A DNA stretch of 64,000 bases, taken from Lachnospiraceae bacterium (GTDB lineage Bacteria > Bacillota > Clostridia > Lachnospirales > Lachnospiraceae). This document shows positions 18,184 to 26,378 of the stretch, in pieces. The notes under the pieces are model-generated. The model ran no database searches, had not been told where the DNA came from, and was given only the letters and a program-made list of their open reading frames with translations. Positions within the stretch are counted from its first letter, which is position 1; every line of letters begins with the position of its first letter. A program made the translations under genes and the position numbers. The stretch lies in contig CAAEWE010000006.1 of assembly GCA_900759665.1 (NCBI GenBank), positions 46,442 through 110,441 on the forward strand. The letters run 5' to 3'.

Positions 18184-18564
18184 ATGGCAGTATACAATAA
18201 AGCAGCACAGTTATATCAGAAAAATTCAATCGAAACAGCATCACCGGCCAAATTGACCTTAATGCTGTATGATGGAGCAATTAAGTTTTCGCATATCGCC
18301 ATCGAAGCGATTGACGAGGGCGATATCGAAAAAGCACATAAGAATATCGTAAAAGTACAGAACATTATTGTGGAGTTCCGTTCTACCCTGGATATGAAGT
18401 ATCCGGTGGCAAAGGATTTTGATAACGTATATGACTATATTTACCGCCGTCTGGTGGAGGCCAATATGAAAAAGGATAAGGCAGTTATGGAGGAAGCGTT
18501 AGAGCATATCAAGACCATGCGGGACACCTGGAAGGAAGTTATGAAGTTAAACCATGTATCCTGA
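18184..18564 (+). CDS. fliS: Flagellin export chaperone FliS
   Basis: 126 aa, all-helical. YNKAAQLYQKNSIETASPAK and LTLMLYDGAIKF are the FliS signature. FliS clamps the C-terminal helices of flagellin in the cytoplasm, prevents early polymerisation and hands flagellin to FlhA. It may also be the form presented to Maf glycosyltransferases (inference). It lies 119 bases after fliD with a GGAG site. Confidence 0.95.
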   Translation: MAVYNKAAQLYQKNSIETASPAKLTLMLYDGAIKFSHIAIEAIDEGDIEKAHKNIVKVQNIIVEFRSTLDMKYPVAKDFDNVYDYIYRRLVEANMKKDKAVMEEALEHIKTMRDTWKEVMKLNHVS

Positions 18565-18605
18565 TGGAAACTCATGACATAAAACGGAGCAATCTGTGGC
18601 AACCG

Positions 18606-18631
18606 CCGGAGCAGAGTATTTGCTGCTCCGG
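18606..18631 (+). terminator. Stem-loop between fliS and the fliT-like gene
   Basis: CCGGAGCAG / CTGCTCCGG, a 9-bp stem with an 8-base loop. There is no T-run, so it is probably a weak terminator or processing signal that tunes the downstream gene. Confidence 0.5.
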
Positions 18632-18657
18632 TATCATAAAATTAGCGGGGATGGAGC

Positions 18658-19146
18658 ATGGATGATAATACTGGAGTATACATATCAGCGTTACAAGAGT
18701 CGCTGCAAAAAAAGCTGGAAGTATTAAACAGCTTGTTGAAATTGACGAATGAGCAGGGAAGAATATTATCTGCACAGGAGCCGGATATGGATCGTTTCGA
18801 TTCCATTATCGACCAAAAGGACAGTCTGCTTCAGACAATGGAAACTCTGGACCGGGGATTTGAGTCACTGTTTGCCAGAATTGGTACAACGATTAAGGAC
18901 AACAAATATCAGTATCAGCAGCAGATCACAGAAATGCAGAATCTGATCCGGAGCATTACCGACACGGGACTGCAGATTGAGGGACAGGAACATCGGAATA
19001 AGACGGCATTTCAGAATTATCTCACAGGTGCCAGACAGGAAATTCGTGAATTTACTGCAAATAACCAGATGGCAAATGCCTATTATCATAATATGGCAAA
19101 CCAGCATCAGTCATGGCAGTCTTATTTTGTAGATCAGAAAAAATAA
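18658..19146 (+). CDS. FliT/FlgN-like small helical flagellar protein
   Basis: 162 aa, almost entirely helical and Gln-rich, with no cysteine, signal peptide or membrane segment. QKKLEVLNSLLKLTNEQGRI and DSIIDQKDSLLQTMETLDRG resemble flagellar export chaperones of the FlgN/FliT type. Directly following fliS, where FliT normally sits, it is probably the FliD chaperone. Similarity is structural and positional rather than a clear motif match, so FlgN-like is an equal name. It is the last gene before the flagellin promoter. Confidence 0.65.
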   Translation: MDDNTGVYISALQESLQKKLEVLNSLLKLTNEQGRILSAQEPDMDRFDSIIDQKDSLLQTMETLDRGFESLFARIGTTIKDNKYQYQQQITEMQNLIRSITDTGLQIEGQEHRNKTAFQNYLTGARQEIREFTANNQMANAYYHNMANQHQSWQSYFVDQKK

Positions 19147-19175
19147 AAAATTACCAAAAAATTAAAAAAATGTGT

Positions 19176-19201
19176 TAAGTATTTCGGAATCATTCCGATA
19201 T
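19176..19201 (+). promoter_or_regulatory. Sigma-28 promoter of flagellin
   Basis: TAAG at 19176-19179, 14-base spacer, TCCGATAT at 19194-19201. It is followed by an untranslated leader of about 125 bases that holds the CsrA-type hairpins. Confidence 0.75.
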
Positions 19202-19230
19202 ATAATACAAGTAAATTTTTACTTACTGTT

Positions 19231-19328
19231 TCGAACAGGATGTTGTCCAGGAGGACGTAATCCCAGGGAGCAGGGAAACAATTTAATATCACATCATTGG
19301 CATGGATGCCAATGTATATTCAAGGAGG
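19231..19328 (+). promoter_or_regulatory. Flagellin leader with GGA-loop hairpins (CsrA target)
   Basis: Hairpin A: GTCC (19245-19248), loop AGGA (19249-19252), GGAC (19253-19256), just after a CAGGATGT sequence (19237-19244). Hairpin B: CATTGGCA (19295-19302), loop TGGA (19303-19306), TGCCAATG (19307-19314). The ribosome site AAGGAGG (19322-19328) provides a further GGA. Known CsrA targets, including Bacillus hag, pair one GGA hairpin with a GGA at the ribosome site; this leader fits. Confidence 0.75.
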
Positions 19329-19335
19329 AATTACT

Positions 19336-20175
19336 ATGATAGTACAACACAACATGACAGCGTTAAACGCTAACAGACAGCTTGGAATCACAAACACAAA
19401 CCTTTCAAAGAGCACAGAGAAGCTTTCTTCTGGTTACAGAGTAAACCGTGCAGCAGATGATGCAGCAGGTCTTTCTATTTCTGAGAAGATGCGTGGTCAG
19501 ATCCGTGGTCTGAATCAGGCTTCTACAAACGCTCAGGATGGTACATCACTCATCCAGACAGCTGAGGGTGCTTTAGGCGAGATGCATTCCGTAATCCAGA
19601 GAATGCGTGAGTTAACTGTACAGGCATCAAACGATACCTATGTAACAGCTGACCGTGTTGCAATCGCTCTTGAGGTTCGTGCTCTGACATCTGAGATCGA
19701 TCGTATCTCTTCTCAGACAGAGTTCAACACCATGAAGCTTCTTTCAGGTGGTTTCAAGAATAAGGTTCTTCAGGTTGGTGCTAATGCAAAACAGCTGATC
19801 ACATTTGGTATTTCTGCAATGAGTTCTAAGGCACTTGGTCTTCAGAATGCAGAAGTAGCTGCTAAGATCTCTAAGGCTGAGAATGGTTCCGGTGCAAAGA
19901 TTACTGGTATTATCTCCAGAATCAACAGTGCATTGACAAAGGTATCTCTTCAGAGATCTACACTTGGTGCTATCCAGAACAGACTGGAGCATACCATTAC
20001 AAATGCAGATAACACATCTGAGAACCTGCAGTCTGCAGAGAGCCGTATCCGTGATCTTGATATGGCAAAAGAGATGGTATCTTACTCAAAGAGCTCCATC
20101 CTTCAGCAGGCAGGTCAGTCTATGCTGGCACAGGCAAATCAGGCTACACAGGGTGTGCTGTCACTTCTTCAGTAA
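19336..20175 (+). CDS. hag: Flagellin, short form (D0/D1 only)
   Basis: 279 aa from the ATG at 19336, with AAGGAGG 7 bases upstream; the in-frame TTG at 19297 lies inside the leader hairpin. N-terminal MIVQHNMTALNANRQLGITN and SSGYRVNRAADDAAGLSISE, and the C-terminal SRIRDLDMAKEMVSYSKSSI with the terminal SLLQ, are classic D0/D1 sequences. There is no D2/D3 insert; the centre (about 145-195) is short and Lys/Gly/Ser-rich, the likely glycosylated surface. Codon use is visibly biased (many TCT, GCT, AAG), as expected for a very abundant protein. Control is by sigma-28 and CsrA/FliW. Filament subunit and probable target of the downstream Maf enzymes. Confidence 0.95.
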   Translation: MIVQHNMTALNANRQLGITNTNLSKSTEKLSSGYRVNRAADDAAGLSISEKMRGQIRGLNQASTNAQDGTSLIQTAEGALGEMHSVIQRMRELTVQASNDTYVTADRVAIALEVRALTSEIDRISSQTEFNTMKLLSGGFKNKVLQVGANAKQLITFGISAMSSKALGLQNAEVAAKISKAENGSGAKITGIISRINSALTKVSLQRSTLGAIQNRLEHTITNADNTSENLQSAESRIRDLDMAKEMVSYSKSSILQQAGQSMLAQANQATQGVLSLLQ

Positions 20176-20202
20176 TTATTTACTGGTTGGATTATCAAAA
20201 CG

Positions 20203-20241
20203 ATATGGGGTCTGCTATGTGGCAGGCCCTATATTTTTCTT
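20203..20241 (+). terminator. Terminator after flagellin
   Basis: 13-bp stem (20203-20215 with 20222-20234, two G-U pairs) followed by TTTTTCTT. It probably ends most flagellin mRNA while allowing read-through into the glycosylation genes. Confidence 0.8.
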
Positions 20242-20276
20242 GAATATGATATCAATGATGAAAGGATAATTAGCAG

Positions 20277-20591
20277 ATGGATAATTTAAAGAAAAATATA
20301 GAAAAAGTGATTCATGAAATTGATGATGTGGTGGAGATGTTTTATCAACAGAAGACCAAGGAAGCTTATACCCGGCTGGATTCTGTACTGGCAGATTTAT
20401 TGCAGGTAGTTGATCCGATCCATGCTTATGAAGAGGAGCATCCGGAGGAGGGAGTGGATTCCGAAAGTCTGACGGATGCACTGAAGGAGACATTGTCTGC
20501 AATGGAGGAGAAGGATGCGATTCTTACGGCAGATGTTTTGAAATACGAAGTGAATGAAAAACTGGAAACGATCATGAATGCAATTCAGTGA
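20277..20591 (+). CDS. Small acidic protein of unknown function upstream of Maf
   Basis: 104 aa, helical and strongly acidic (net negative), with no signal peptide or membrane segment: DNLKKNIEKVIHEIDDVVEM at the start, AYEEEHPEEGVDSESL in the middle. I do not recognise the family. It sits between flagellin and the Maf glycosyltransferase, and its stop lies 17 bases before the Maf ATG with GGAG between, so the two are translationally coupled. A chaperone or partner for the glycosyltransferase is a guess from position only. Confidence 0.7.
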   Translation: MDNLKKNIEKVIHEIDDVVEMFYQQKTKEAYTRLDSVLADLLQVVDPIHAYEEEHPEEGVDSESLTDALKETLSAMEEKDAILTADVLKYEVNEKLETIMNAIQ

Positions 20592-20608
20592 ATGGAGTAG
20601 GGGCGGTT

Positions 20609-22444
20609 ATGGATATTTATCAGCATAATATAGAGTTGTTGAAGGAAAATCGACCAAAGTTATATGAGTTATATCAAAAGGCAGTTACAAAGAAAGAATA
20701 TAAATATCCTTGTGAGCATATTCAGCAGGCAGAGGCGAGGGATGGTTCTGTTATCTTTACTGTGACGAGAGATGGAATCGAAAAGCGGCTGAACAGTCCA
20801 TATCATCCTTTGAAAGAAGCGGAGAGATGGGCATCACAATTTCATGGCAATAATGTTATGGTCAACGCCATGCTTTTTGGGTTTGGCAATGGAATGTTTG
20901 CTGGTGCATTGTTGAATCTGTTGAAAGAGGATGCAAAGCTTTTTATTTATGAGCCTAATCTGGAAATATTTAATATGGCAATGAAGTATATTGATCTGCA
21001 GGATATTATTCTTGATGACAGAGTGTTACTTTTTTTGGAAGACATCAATCCAAAGGAGTTTGAGGGACTGCTTCGGGAGAATACCCACTGGACAAATTTG
21101 GAAACGCAGATCTGTTGTCATCATACAGGATATGAGGAGCTGTTTCCGGAGGCGTACCGGGATTTTTTGATCACGGTAAAAAAGACAAGTGAGATGGTTC
21201 AGATCAACAAGGATACGCAGGCGTATTTTGCGGAAAAAATGGTACCCAATATGCTGAAAAACATGAAATTTATCCGGGAAAGCCGTTTCATATCAGATTA
21301 TGTTGGAAAGATTCCGAAAGACATCCCGGCCATTATAGTGGCTGCAGGTCCGTCACTGGACAAAAATATTGACCGGTTAAAGGAAGCAAAAGGCAAAACC
21401 TTTATCCTGGCGGTCGATACGGCTATGAGACAGCTTTTAAAGCATGATATCATGCCGGACGCGATGGTGACCCTAGATGCGGCAAAGCCATTTAGCTATA
21501 TGCAGGATCCTGCATTAAGGGAGATTCCTCTTTTTTGCATTCTGGAGTCCAATCATGAGATTATGGAATTTCATGAAGGGGTCAAGATATGGTTTCAGGG
21601 AAGCAGCTTTCTGGACAAGCTTTTTGAAAAATATGATAAAAAATTTGTTCCATACAGTCCGGGAGGTTCCGTTGCAACGGCAGCGTTTATGATCTGTGCA
21701 TCTTTGGAGTTTGAGCGGATTGTATTTGTCGGACAGGATCTGGCATATCAGGGGGACATTACCCATGCCGGAGGAGAAGTTTCTCATGTTTTAAATGAGG
21801 ACAAAGGAATCAAAATGATTGATGGCATTGATGGAAAGCCGATTCGCTCCCGGCATGACTGGATCATTTACAGAGACTGGTTTGAGGAATCTATTGAGGA
21901 TATGAAGGACAAAATCGAGGTCATAGATGCAACGGAGGGTGGAGCTCTGATTCATGGTACGAAACTGATGTCTCTGCATGAGGTGATTGAGGATTACTGC
22001 CACAGAGAGGTTGATGTTGTTGATATATTAAACAAGCAGGATCCGGTTTTTAATCAAGAAGAGTATGCAAAGGTACAGCAAGAAATACAAGGGTATGTTG
22101 GTGAGTTAAAGGAGATTAGGGAAAAAGCACAGTCAGCGGAAAAAGTCTGTGATAAAGCATTGAAACTACTAAAAAAAGAACCGGAAAACCGAAAAATTAC
22201 AAAATTACAGCAGAAGGTTTTATGTGCCACCGAAGAAATTGCAGACTATACGATTTATGACCTGGTAGATATTTATATGTCCAAAACTGCAAATAAATAT
22301 TTATCCGGTGTTTTTGTGGTGAGTGATGACAGCCATAAGGACGAAGTGAACATGTACCTGAGTTCCAAAATGATCTTTCAGGATCTTGCAGGGAGTGCAG
22401 ACAAATTGCTTCCCTTGTTTGAAGAGGCTGCGGCAGAGGTCTAG
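20609..22444 (+). CDS. Maf-type flagellin glycosyltransferase (DUF115 / MptE-like)
   Basis: 611 aa from the ATG at 20609 (an in-frame GTG at 20588 overlaps the previous gene). The DUF115 core starts near residue 245 with AAGPSLDKNIDRLKEAKGK, then LAVDTAMRQLLKHDIMPDAM, PGGSVATAAFMICASLEFER and VFVGQDLAYQG. An N-terminal domain (about 1-220) and C-terminal helices (about 470-560, rich in Lys/Glu) flank it. Maf proteins transfer activated nonulosonic acids (pseudaminic or legionaminic) to Ser/Thr of flagellin in the cytoplasm. The complete CMP-pseudaminic acid pathway is in this window, so that is the likely donor. Confidence 0.88.
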   Translation: MDIYQHNIELLKENRPKLYELYQKAVTKKEYKYPCEHIQQAEARDGSVIFTVTRDGIEKRLNSPYHPLKEAERWASQFHGNNVMVNAMLFGFGNGMFAGALLNLLKEDAKLFIYEPNLEIFNMAMKYIDLQDIILDDRVLLFLEDINPKEFEGLLRENTHWTNLETQICCHHTGYEELFPEAYRDFLITVKKTSEMVQINKDTQAYFAEKMVPNMLKNMKFIRESRFISDYVGKIPKDIPAIIVAAGPSLDKNIDRLKEAKGKTFILAVDTAMRQLLKHDIMPDAMVTLDAAKPFSYMQDPALREIPLFCILESNHEIMEFHEGVKIWFQGSSFLDKLFEKYDKKFVPYSPGGSVATAAFMICASLEFERIVFVGQDLAYQGDITHAGGEVSHVLNEDKGIKMIDGIDGKPIRSRHDWIIYRDWFEESIEDMKDKIEVIDATEGGALIHGTKLMSLHEVIEDYCHREVDVVDILNKQDPVFNQEEYAKVQQEIQGYVGELKEIREKAQSAEKVCDKALKLLKKEPENRKITKLQQKVLCATEEIADYTIYDLVDIYMSKTANKYLSGVFVVSDDSHKDEVNMYLSSKMIFQDLAGSADKLLPLFEEAAAEV

Positions 22445-22482
22445 TAAGGAGACCGGACCGGATTTAAATCGAAGGAGCGAAT

Positions 22483-25251
22483 ATGAGGATACTTTATGTG
22501 ATCGGAAAATCCCAGTATGATTCCACAGCGATATTTATGGAACAGATGGCGGAGCATATGGAAGCCTGTGGCTGGAAGGTGACTGTTCTGGATGGCACAA
22601 AAGAGGATGGTTATGCAGAACAGAGAAAAAAAATCCTGCAGGGTGACTATGATGTTGTGTTGACCATTAACGGGATGCTGCTGGAGGAAGATTCAGATCT
22701 GGGAAATCGGCTCCTGCAGAATGAAAATGTATTATATTGTACCTATTTGATGGATCATCCGGTGATTCATTATGAACGGTTAAAGAATCCGTATCCCAAG
22801 ATTTTTGTATTATCTCCGGATCGAAATCATGTTGCCTTTATGGATCAATATATGAAAAATATATATGCGGAGGCTTTTCTGCCTCATGGAGGCTGTAAAA
22901 GCGGTAAATGTATTCCATATGAGCAGCGTAAATATGACATTACATTTATGGGATCTTATTCTGCTCCAGAGGAAGTATTAAAGCACTTTCATGATTTTCC
23001 GCTTCAGATGGCAGATTTGATGCGGGATACTGCCGGGAGAATGATTGATGATACCACGATGACAATGGAAGAGGCACTGGGGCAGTGCCTGAATTCTTGC
23101 GGAATTGAAGTAACCGAAGATGAGTTTGCACAGATACTTTCCGAATTTCGGGAGGTGGACCGGTATGTGAGAAGTTATTTTCGGGACAGGGTGATCCGGA
23201 CTCTGGTGGAAAATGGAATTGTTGTCGATGTGTTTGGGGATGGATGGGATCGGTTCATTACGCAGAGAGGGGAATGTCTGAGGGTACATCCTTCCGTTAG
23301 TTATCAGGAATCGTTAGATTTTGTCGGGGATTCCAGGATATCTTTAAATGTAATGCCCTGGTTTAAGGATGGAGCCCATGACAGGATTTTTAGTGCGATG
23401 ATGTGTGGTGCTGTCTGTCTGACAGACAGCAGCCGGTATCTGACGGAACAGTTCCGGGAGCAGGAACATATCTGTTTTTATTCTTTGAAGGGATTAAAAT
23501 ATTTACCGGCGAAGGTACGAAAGATTCTGCAGAATACAGATCAAAGTGCCGGGATTGCCAAAAACGGAAAACGGCTGGCATTACAGAAACATACCTGGGC
23601 AGCACGGGCAGACGAAGTCATGGAGTATCTGCAGCAGGTAGTACCGGTGGAAAGTGGCTTGGATCCGGACAGGGATGCTGCTTTTAAAAAGGAAGTCATC
23701 CTTCCGCAAAGTGGTTTGATCAAAACGATAGACAAGGTGATCGCATATTTACACCGGCAGGAGTATCTGTATGCAATGCGTGGCATGAACACAGTACTGG
23801 ATGAGATTGGAAGATTGATCCCGGTTTATGAAAAGTGGACAGAAAGGATACCGGATCAAAATGTCCTGCTGGAGATTTTGCAGAACCTGGTTCAGGCACA
23901 GGAAATAAAGGATTACGTGCTTTTGGCAGATATTTTGCAGCTCCGGTTACTGCCGTTTATAACACAAATTCAAGAATCCTATGCATTAGATTCCGGTATG
24001 GAGATAGAAACACTGGATGGTTATCAGGTAGAACTGACTTCCACAGGAAGTTATACCCTTGCCGTTTATGGGAAAGAGAACCAGGTGTATCTGCATAGTA
24101 ATGGGGATCCGTTTAAAGAGGCGGCAGAGATTGCAGCGGCATGGTTTGACAGAGAACATTATGAGTATGTGGTTTATGGGCTTGGTCTGGGGTATCATGT
24201 GCAGGCATTACTGGATATTGATGAGACCATTACAGTTACCGTTTTGGAGCCGGATGAAAATGTGATCCGTTTTGCGAAGAAGTATGGTGCAGCGGCACAG
24301 GAATGCTGGAAGGAACGTGTTCGGATTGTTTCCGATACGGATTTTCAGTATTTGACGAATCTTTCCGGTTCTTTGAGGAAGGAGCAGCAGTTTGTTGTCT
24401 ATTATCCTTCACTGTGCGTATTAAAAAATGAATATTATAAACAGCAGCTGGAGGAATATTTTATTTCGTACAGTTCTGCAAAGACACAGGAAACAAGACT
24501 CCTTGGGAATTTCGTGAAAAATTGTTCATACTTTCAGCATGAGGTGACGGAGCTTTCCGACGGATTTTTGGGAAAAACGGTGTATATCATTGCAGCAGGT
24601 CCGTCTCTGGATCAAAATATGATGGAACTGAAAAATGTGAAGGAAGGAGACATTATCCTTTCTACCGGAACGGTGTTGAAAAAGCTTCTGGAGGCGGGCA
24701 TCACCCCTGACTATGTCATCATAACCGATGGAGGTTCGTTCACATATTCCCAGACAGCAGGTTTGACACAGAAAAATATACCGTTACTATATCTTTCTAC
24801 GGTATATTATAAAATATTACGGGAGTATCCGGGAGCGACTTATCTGATCTGTCAGGAAGGTTTTCAAAAAAGTGAAGAATATGCTGCCAGCCGGCATTGT
24901 CCTGTTTATGGGACAGGGGGATCGGTGACCACGACGGCACTGGATGTGTGTATTCGGATGAAGTGCCGCAGGGTTGTGTTTGTCGGACTTGATCTGGCAT
25001 ATACCAATATGCAGAACCATGCGTCGGGAACGGCAGATGTTCGAAGGAAAGCAGAGGGAAACATGGTAGTGAAGGATATTTATGGACATGATATTACGAC
25101 GGCAAAGAATCTGAATTTATACCGCAAGTGGATTGAGCAGCGGATTCAAAAGGCGGATGCGGCGGAAATGGAATTTATTGATGCAACGCAGGGAGGAGCC
25201 CAGATAAAAGGAACGACAATACGAGAGCTTCATGAAGTGATTTTTGACTAA
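22483..25251 (+). CDS. CgeB-like glycosyltransferase fused to a Maf (DUF115) domain
   Basis: 922 aa. Residues 1-390 form a GT-B type, CgeB/DUF3880-like glycosyltransferase (MRILYVIGKSQYDSTAIFME; LRVHPSVSYQESLDFVGDSR; a nucleotide-sugar-binding part with SAMMCGAVCLTDSSRYL). Residues 480-620 resemble the Maf N-terminal region (YVVYGLGLGYHVQALLD). From about 703 comes the DUF115 core: AAGPSLDQNMMELKN, DYVIITDGGSF, GTGGSVTTTALDVC, VFVGLDLAY. The fusion suggests one protein adds a nonulosonic acid and another sugar to the same flagellin site. It is 38 bases after the first Maf. Cytoplasmic, no membrane segments. Confidence 0.82.
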   Translation: MRILYVIGKSQYDSTAIFMEQMAEHMEACGWKVTVLDGTKEDGYAEQRKKILQGDYDVVLTINGMLLEEDSDLGNRLLQNENVLYCTYLMDHPVIHYERLKNPYPKIFVLSPDRNHVAFMDQYMKNIYAEAFLPHGGCKSGKCIPYEQRKYDITFMGSYSAPEEVLKHFHDFPLQMADLMRDTAGRMIDDTTMTMEEALGQCLNSCGIEVTEDEFAQILSEFREVDRYVRSYFRDRVIRTLVENGIVVDVFGDGWDRFITQRGECLRVHPSVSYQESLDFVGDSRISLNVMPWFKDGAHDRIFSAMMCGAVCLTDSSRYLTEQFREQEHICFYSLKGLKYLPAKVRKILQNTDQSAGIAKNGKRLALQKHTWAARADEVMEYLQQVVPVESGLDPDRDAAFKKEVILPQSGLIKTIDKVIAYLHRQEYLYAMRGMNTVLDEIGRLIPVYEKWTERIPDQNVLLEILQNLVQAQEIKDYVLLADILQLRLLPFITQIQESYALDSGMEIETLDGYQVELTSTGSYTLAVYGKENQVYLHSNGDPFKEAAEIAAAWFDREHYEYVVYGLGLGYHVQALLDIDETITVTVLEPDENVIRFAKKYGAAAQECWKERVRIVSDTDFQYLTNLSGSLRKEQQFVVYYPSLCVLKNEYYKQQLEEYFISYSSAKTQETRLLGNFVKNCSYFQHEVTELSDGFLGKTVYIIAAGPSLDQNMMELKNVKEGDIILSTGTVLKKLLEAGITPDYVIITDGGSFTYSQTAGLTQKNIPLLYLSTVYYKILREYPGATYLICQEGFQKSEEYAASRHCPVYGTGGSVTTTALDVCIRMKCRRVVFVGLDLAYTNMQNHASGTADVRRKAEGNMVVKDIYGHDITTAKNLNLYRKWIEQRIQKADAAEMEFIDATQGGAQIKGTTIRELHEVIFD

Positions 25252-25274
25252 CATCTGTGGACGGAGAGAATGAA

Positions 25275-26360
25275 ATGGCAAAGGAATACGAGGTAGAGAT
25301 CAATGGTCAGCCTGCCTGGTATAGCAATCAGGTTAGAAAATTTAAAATGTATTTTGCAGAACCAGACAATCAGGTAAACAGCGAAACCGGGATTTTACTT
25401 TTGATTGCAGGTTATGGAGGAAATGCAAATTCGCATGTTTATCGGAAGATGAGACAGAAATTTGCTGATATGTATAATTTCGTTACATTACAATGTGATT
25501 ATCTGGGATGGCAGTTTATGCAGGATGATCAGCACCTTACAATTACGGAACAAATGCTCCGCCGGGAACTGTCCCCCAGAGAGTTTCGAAATCTGGAAAA
25601 AGATTATGCAGGGAATCAGAAAATATTGCAGGGTAAGGTGTTTTCCGGGGAAATCGATCTTGGAGAAAATGCAGACTGCTTTAATGAAATGGGAATGTGT
25701 CAGGCTATGGATCATCTGGTGGCGTTGCAGGTGCTTCGGGACATTCTGGAAGAGAATGATCTTGCTTATTGTAAGGATCGTGTATATATATATGGACAGT
25801 CTCACGGAGCATATCTGGCATATTTATGCAACCGTCTGGCTCCGCATATGTTTGCAGGAATTATTGATAACAGTGCATATTTGCTGCCCTATTATCTCGA
25901 TCATGACAGACAGATCACAAAGGTAGGACCGGTATTTTCCCTGCAGAAAATATATCATTATCTGATCGCAGATCAGGAAATTGACCGGGAAAGCTATGAT
26001 CTCAGGTATTTATACAAAGGATTTCATAATATGGTAAGGATCATATGTTATCATGGCATGGATGATGAGATGATTCCGTTGGAGGAAAAACGGCTTTTTC
26101 TGGCAAATGTCGAAAATGTTACATTGCATGTGGTTTCCGGGAAGGATGTAGATGGAGAGATTTTTCAATCGACGGGACATTCTTTGGGAGCAGATATGTT
26201 AAAGGTATTTGAAATGGCATTGCCTGAGCTGGAAGGGACAAAACGAAAGGGAAAACATGCAGGAAACGTTCCGGATACAAAGATTATCACAGATCAATAT
26301 ATTTACCAGGTAGACAGAACAATGGGGGTACCTGTTTTGTATCGGGAACCTGTCAAATAA
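25275..26360 (+). CDS. DUF2920-like alpha/beta-hydrolase-type protein
   Basis: 361 aa from the ATG at 25275 with GGAGAG 6 bases before. LLIAGYGGNANSHVYRKMRQ and RVYIYGQSHGAYLAYL give an alpha/beta-hydrolase look, with Ser176 in a GxSxG elbow, a late Asp (DGMDDEMIP context) and a late His (STGHSLGAD). This matches my recollection of DUF2920, a family found in Campylobacter flagellin-modification loci. The biochemical role is unknown; an esterase or acyl-transfer step on the glycan is possible. It is in line with the Maf genes, close spacing, likely the same transcript. Confidence 0.65.
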   Translation: MAKEYEVEINGQPAWYSNQVRKFKMYFAEPDNQVNSETGILLLIAGYGGNANSHVYRKMRQKFADMYNFVTLQCDYLGWQFMQDDQHLTITEQMLRRELSPREFRNLEKDYAGNQKILQGKVFSGEIDLGENADCFNEMGMCQAMDHLVALQVLRDILEENDLAYCKDRVYIYGQSHGAYLAYLCNRLAPHMFAGIIDNSAYLLPYYLDHDRQITKVGPVFSLQKIYHYLIADQEIDRESYDLRYLYKGFHNMVRIICYHGMDDEMIPLEEKRLFLANVENVTLHVVSGKDVDGEIFQSTGHSLGADMLKVFEMALPELEGTKRKGKHAGNVPDTKIITDQYIYQVDRTMGVPVLYREPVK

Positions 26361-26378
26361 CCGGAAAGGAGAAGTACG

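Noticed and set aside
19297..19335. Upstream in-frame TTG start for flagellin
   Set aside because: It lies within the leader hairpin, and the ATG at 19336 has an ideal AAGGAGG site and the conserved MIVQHN start.
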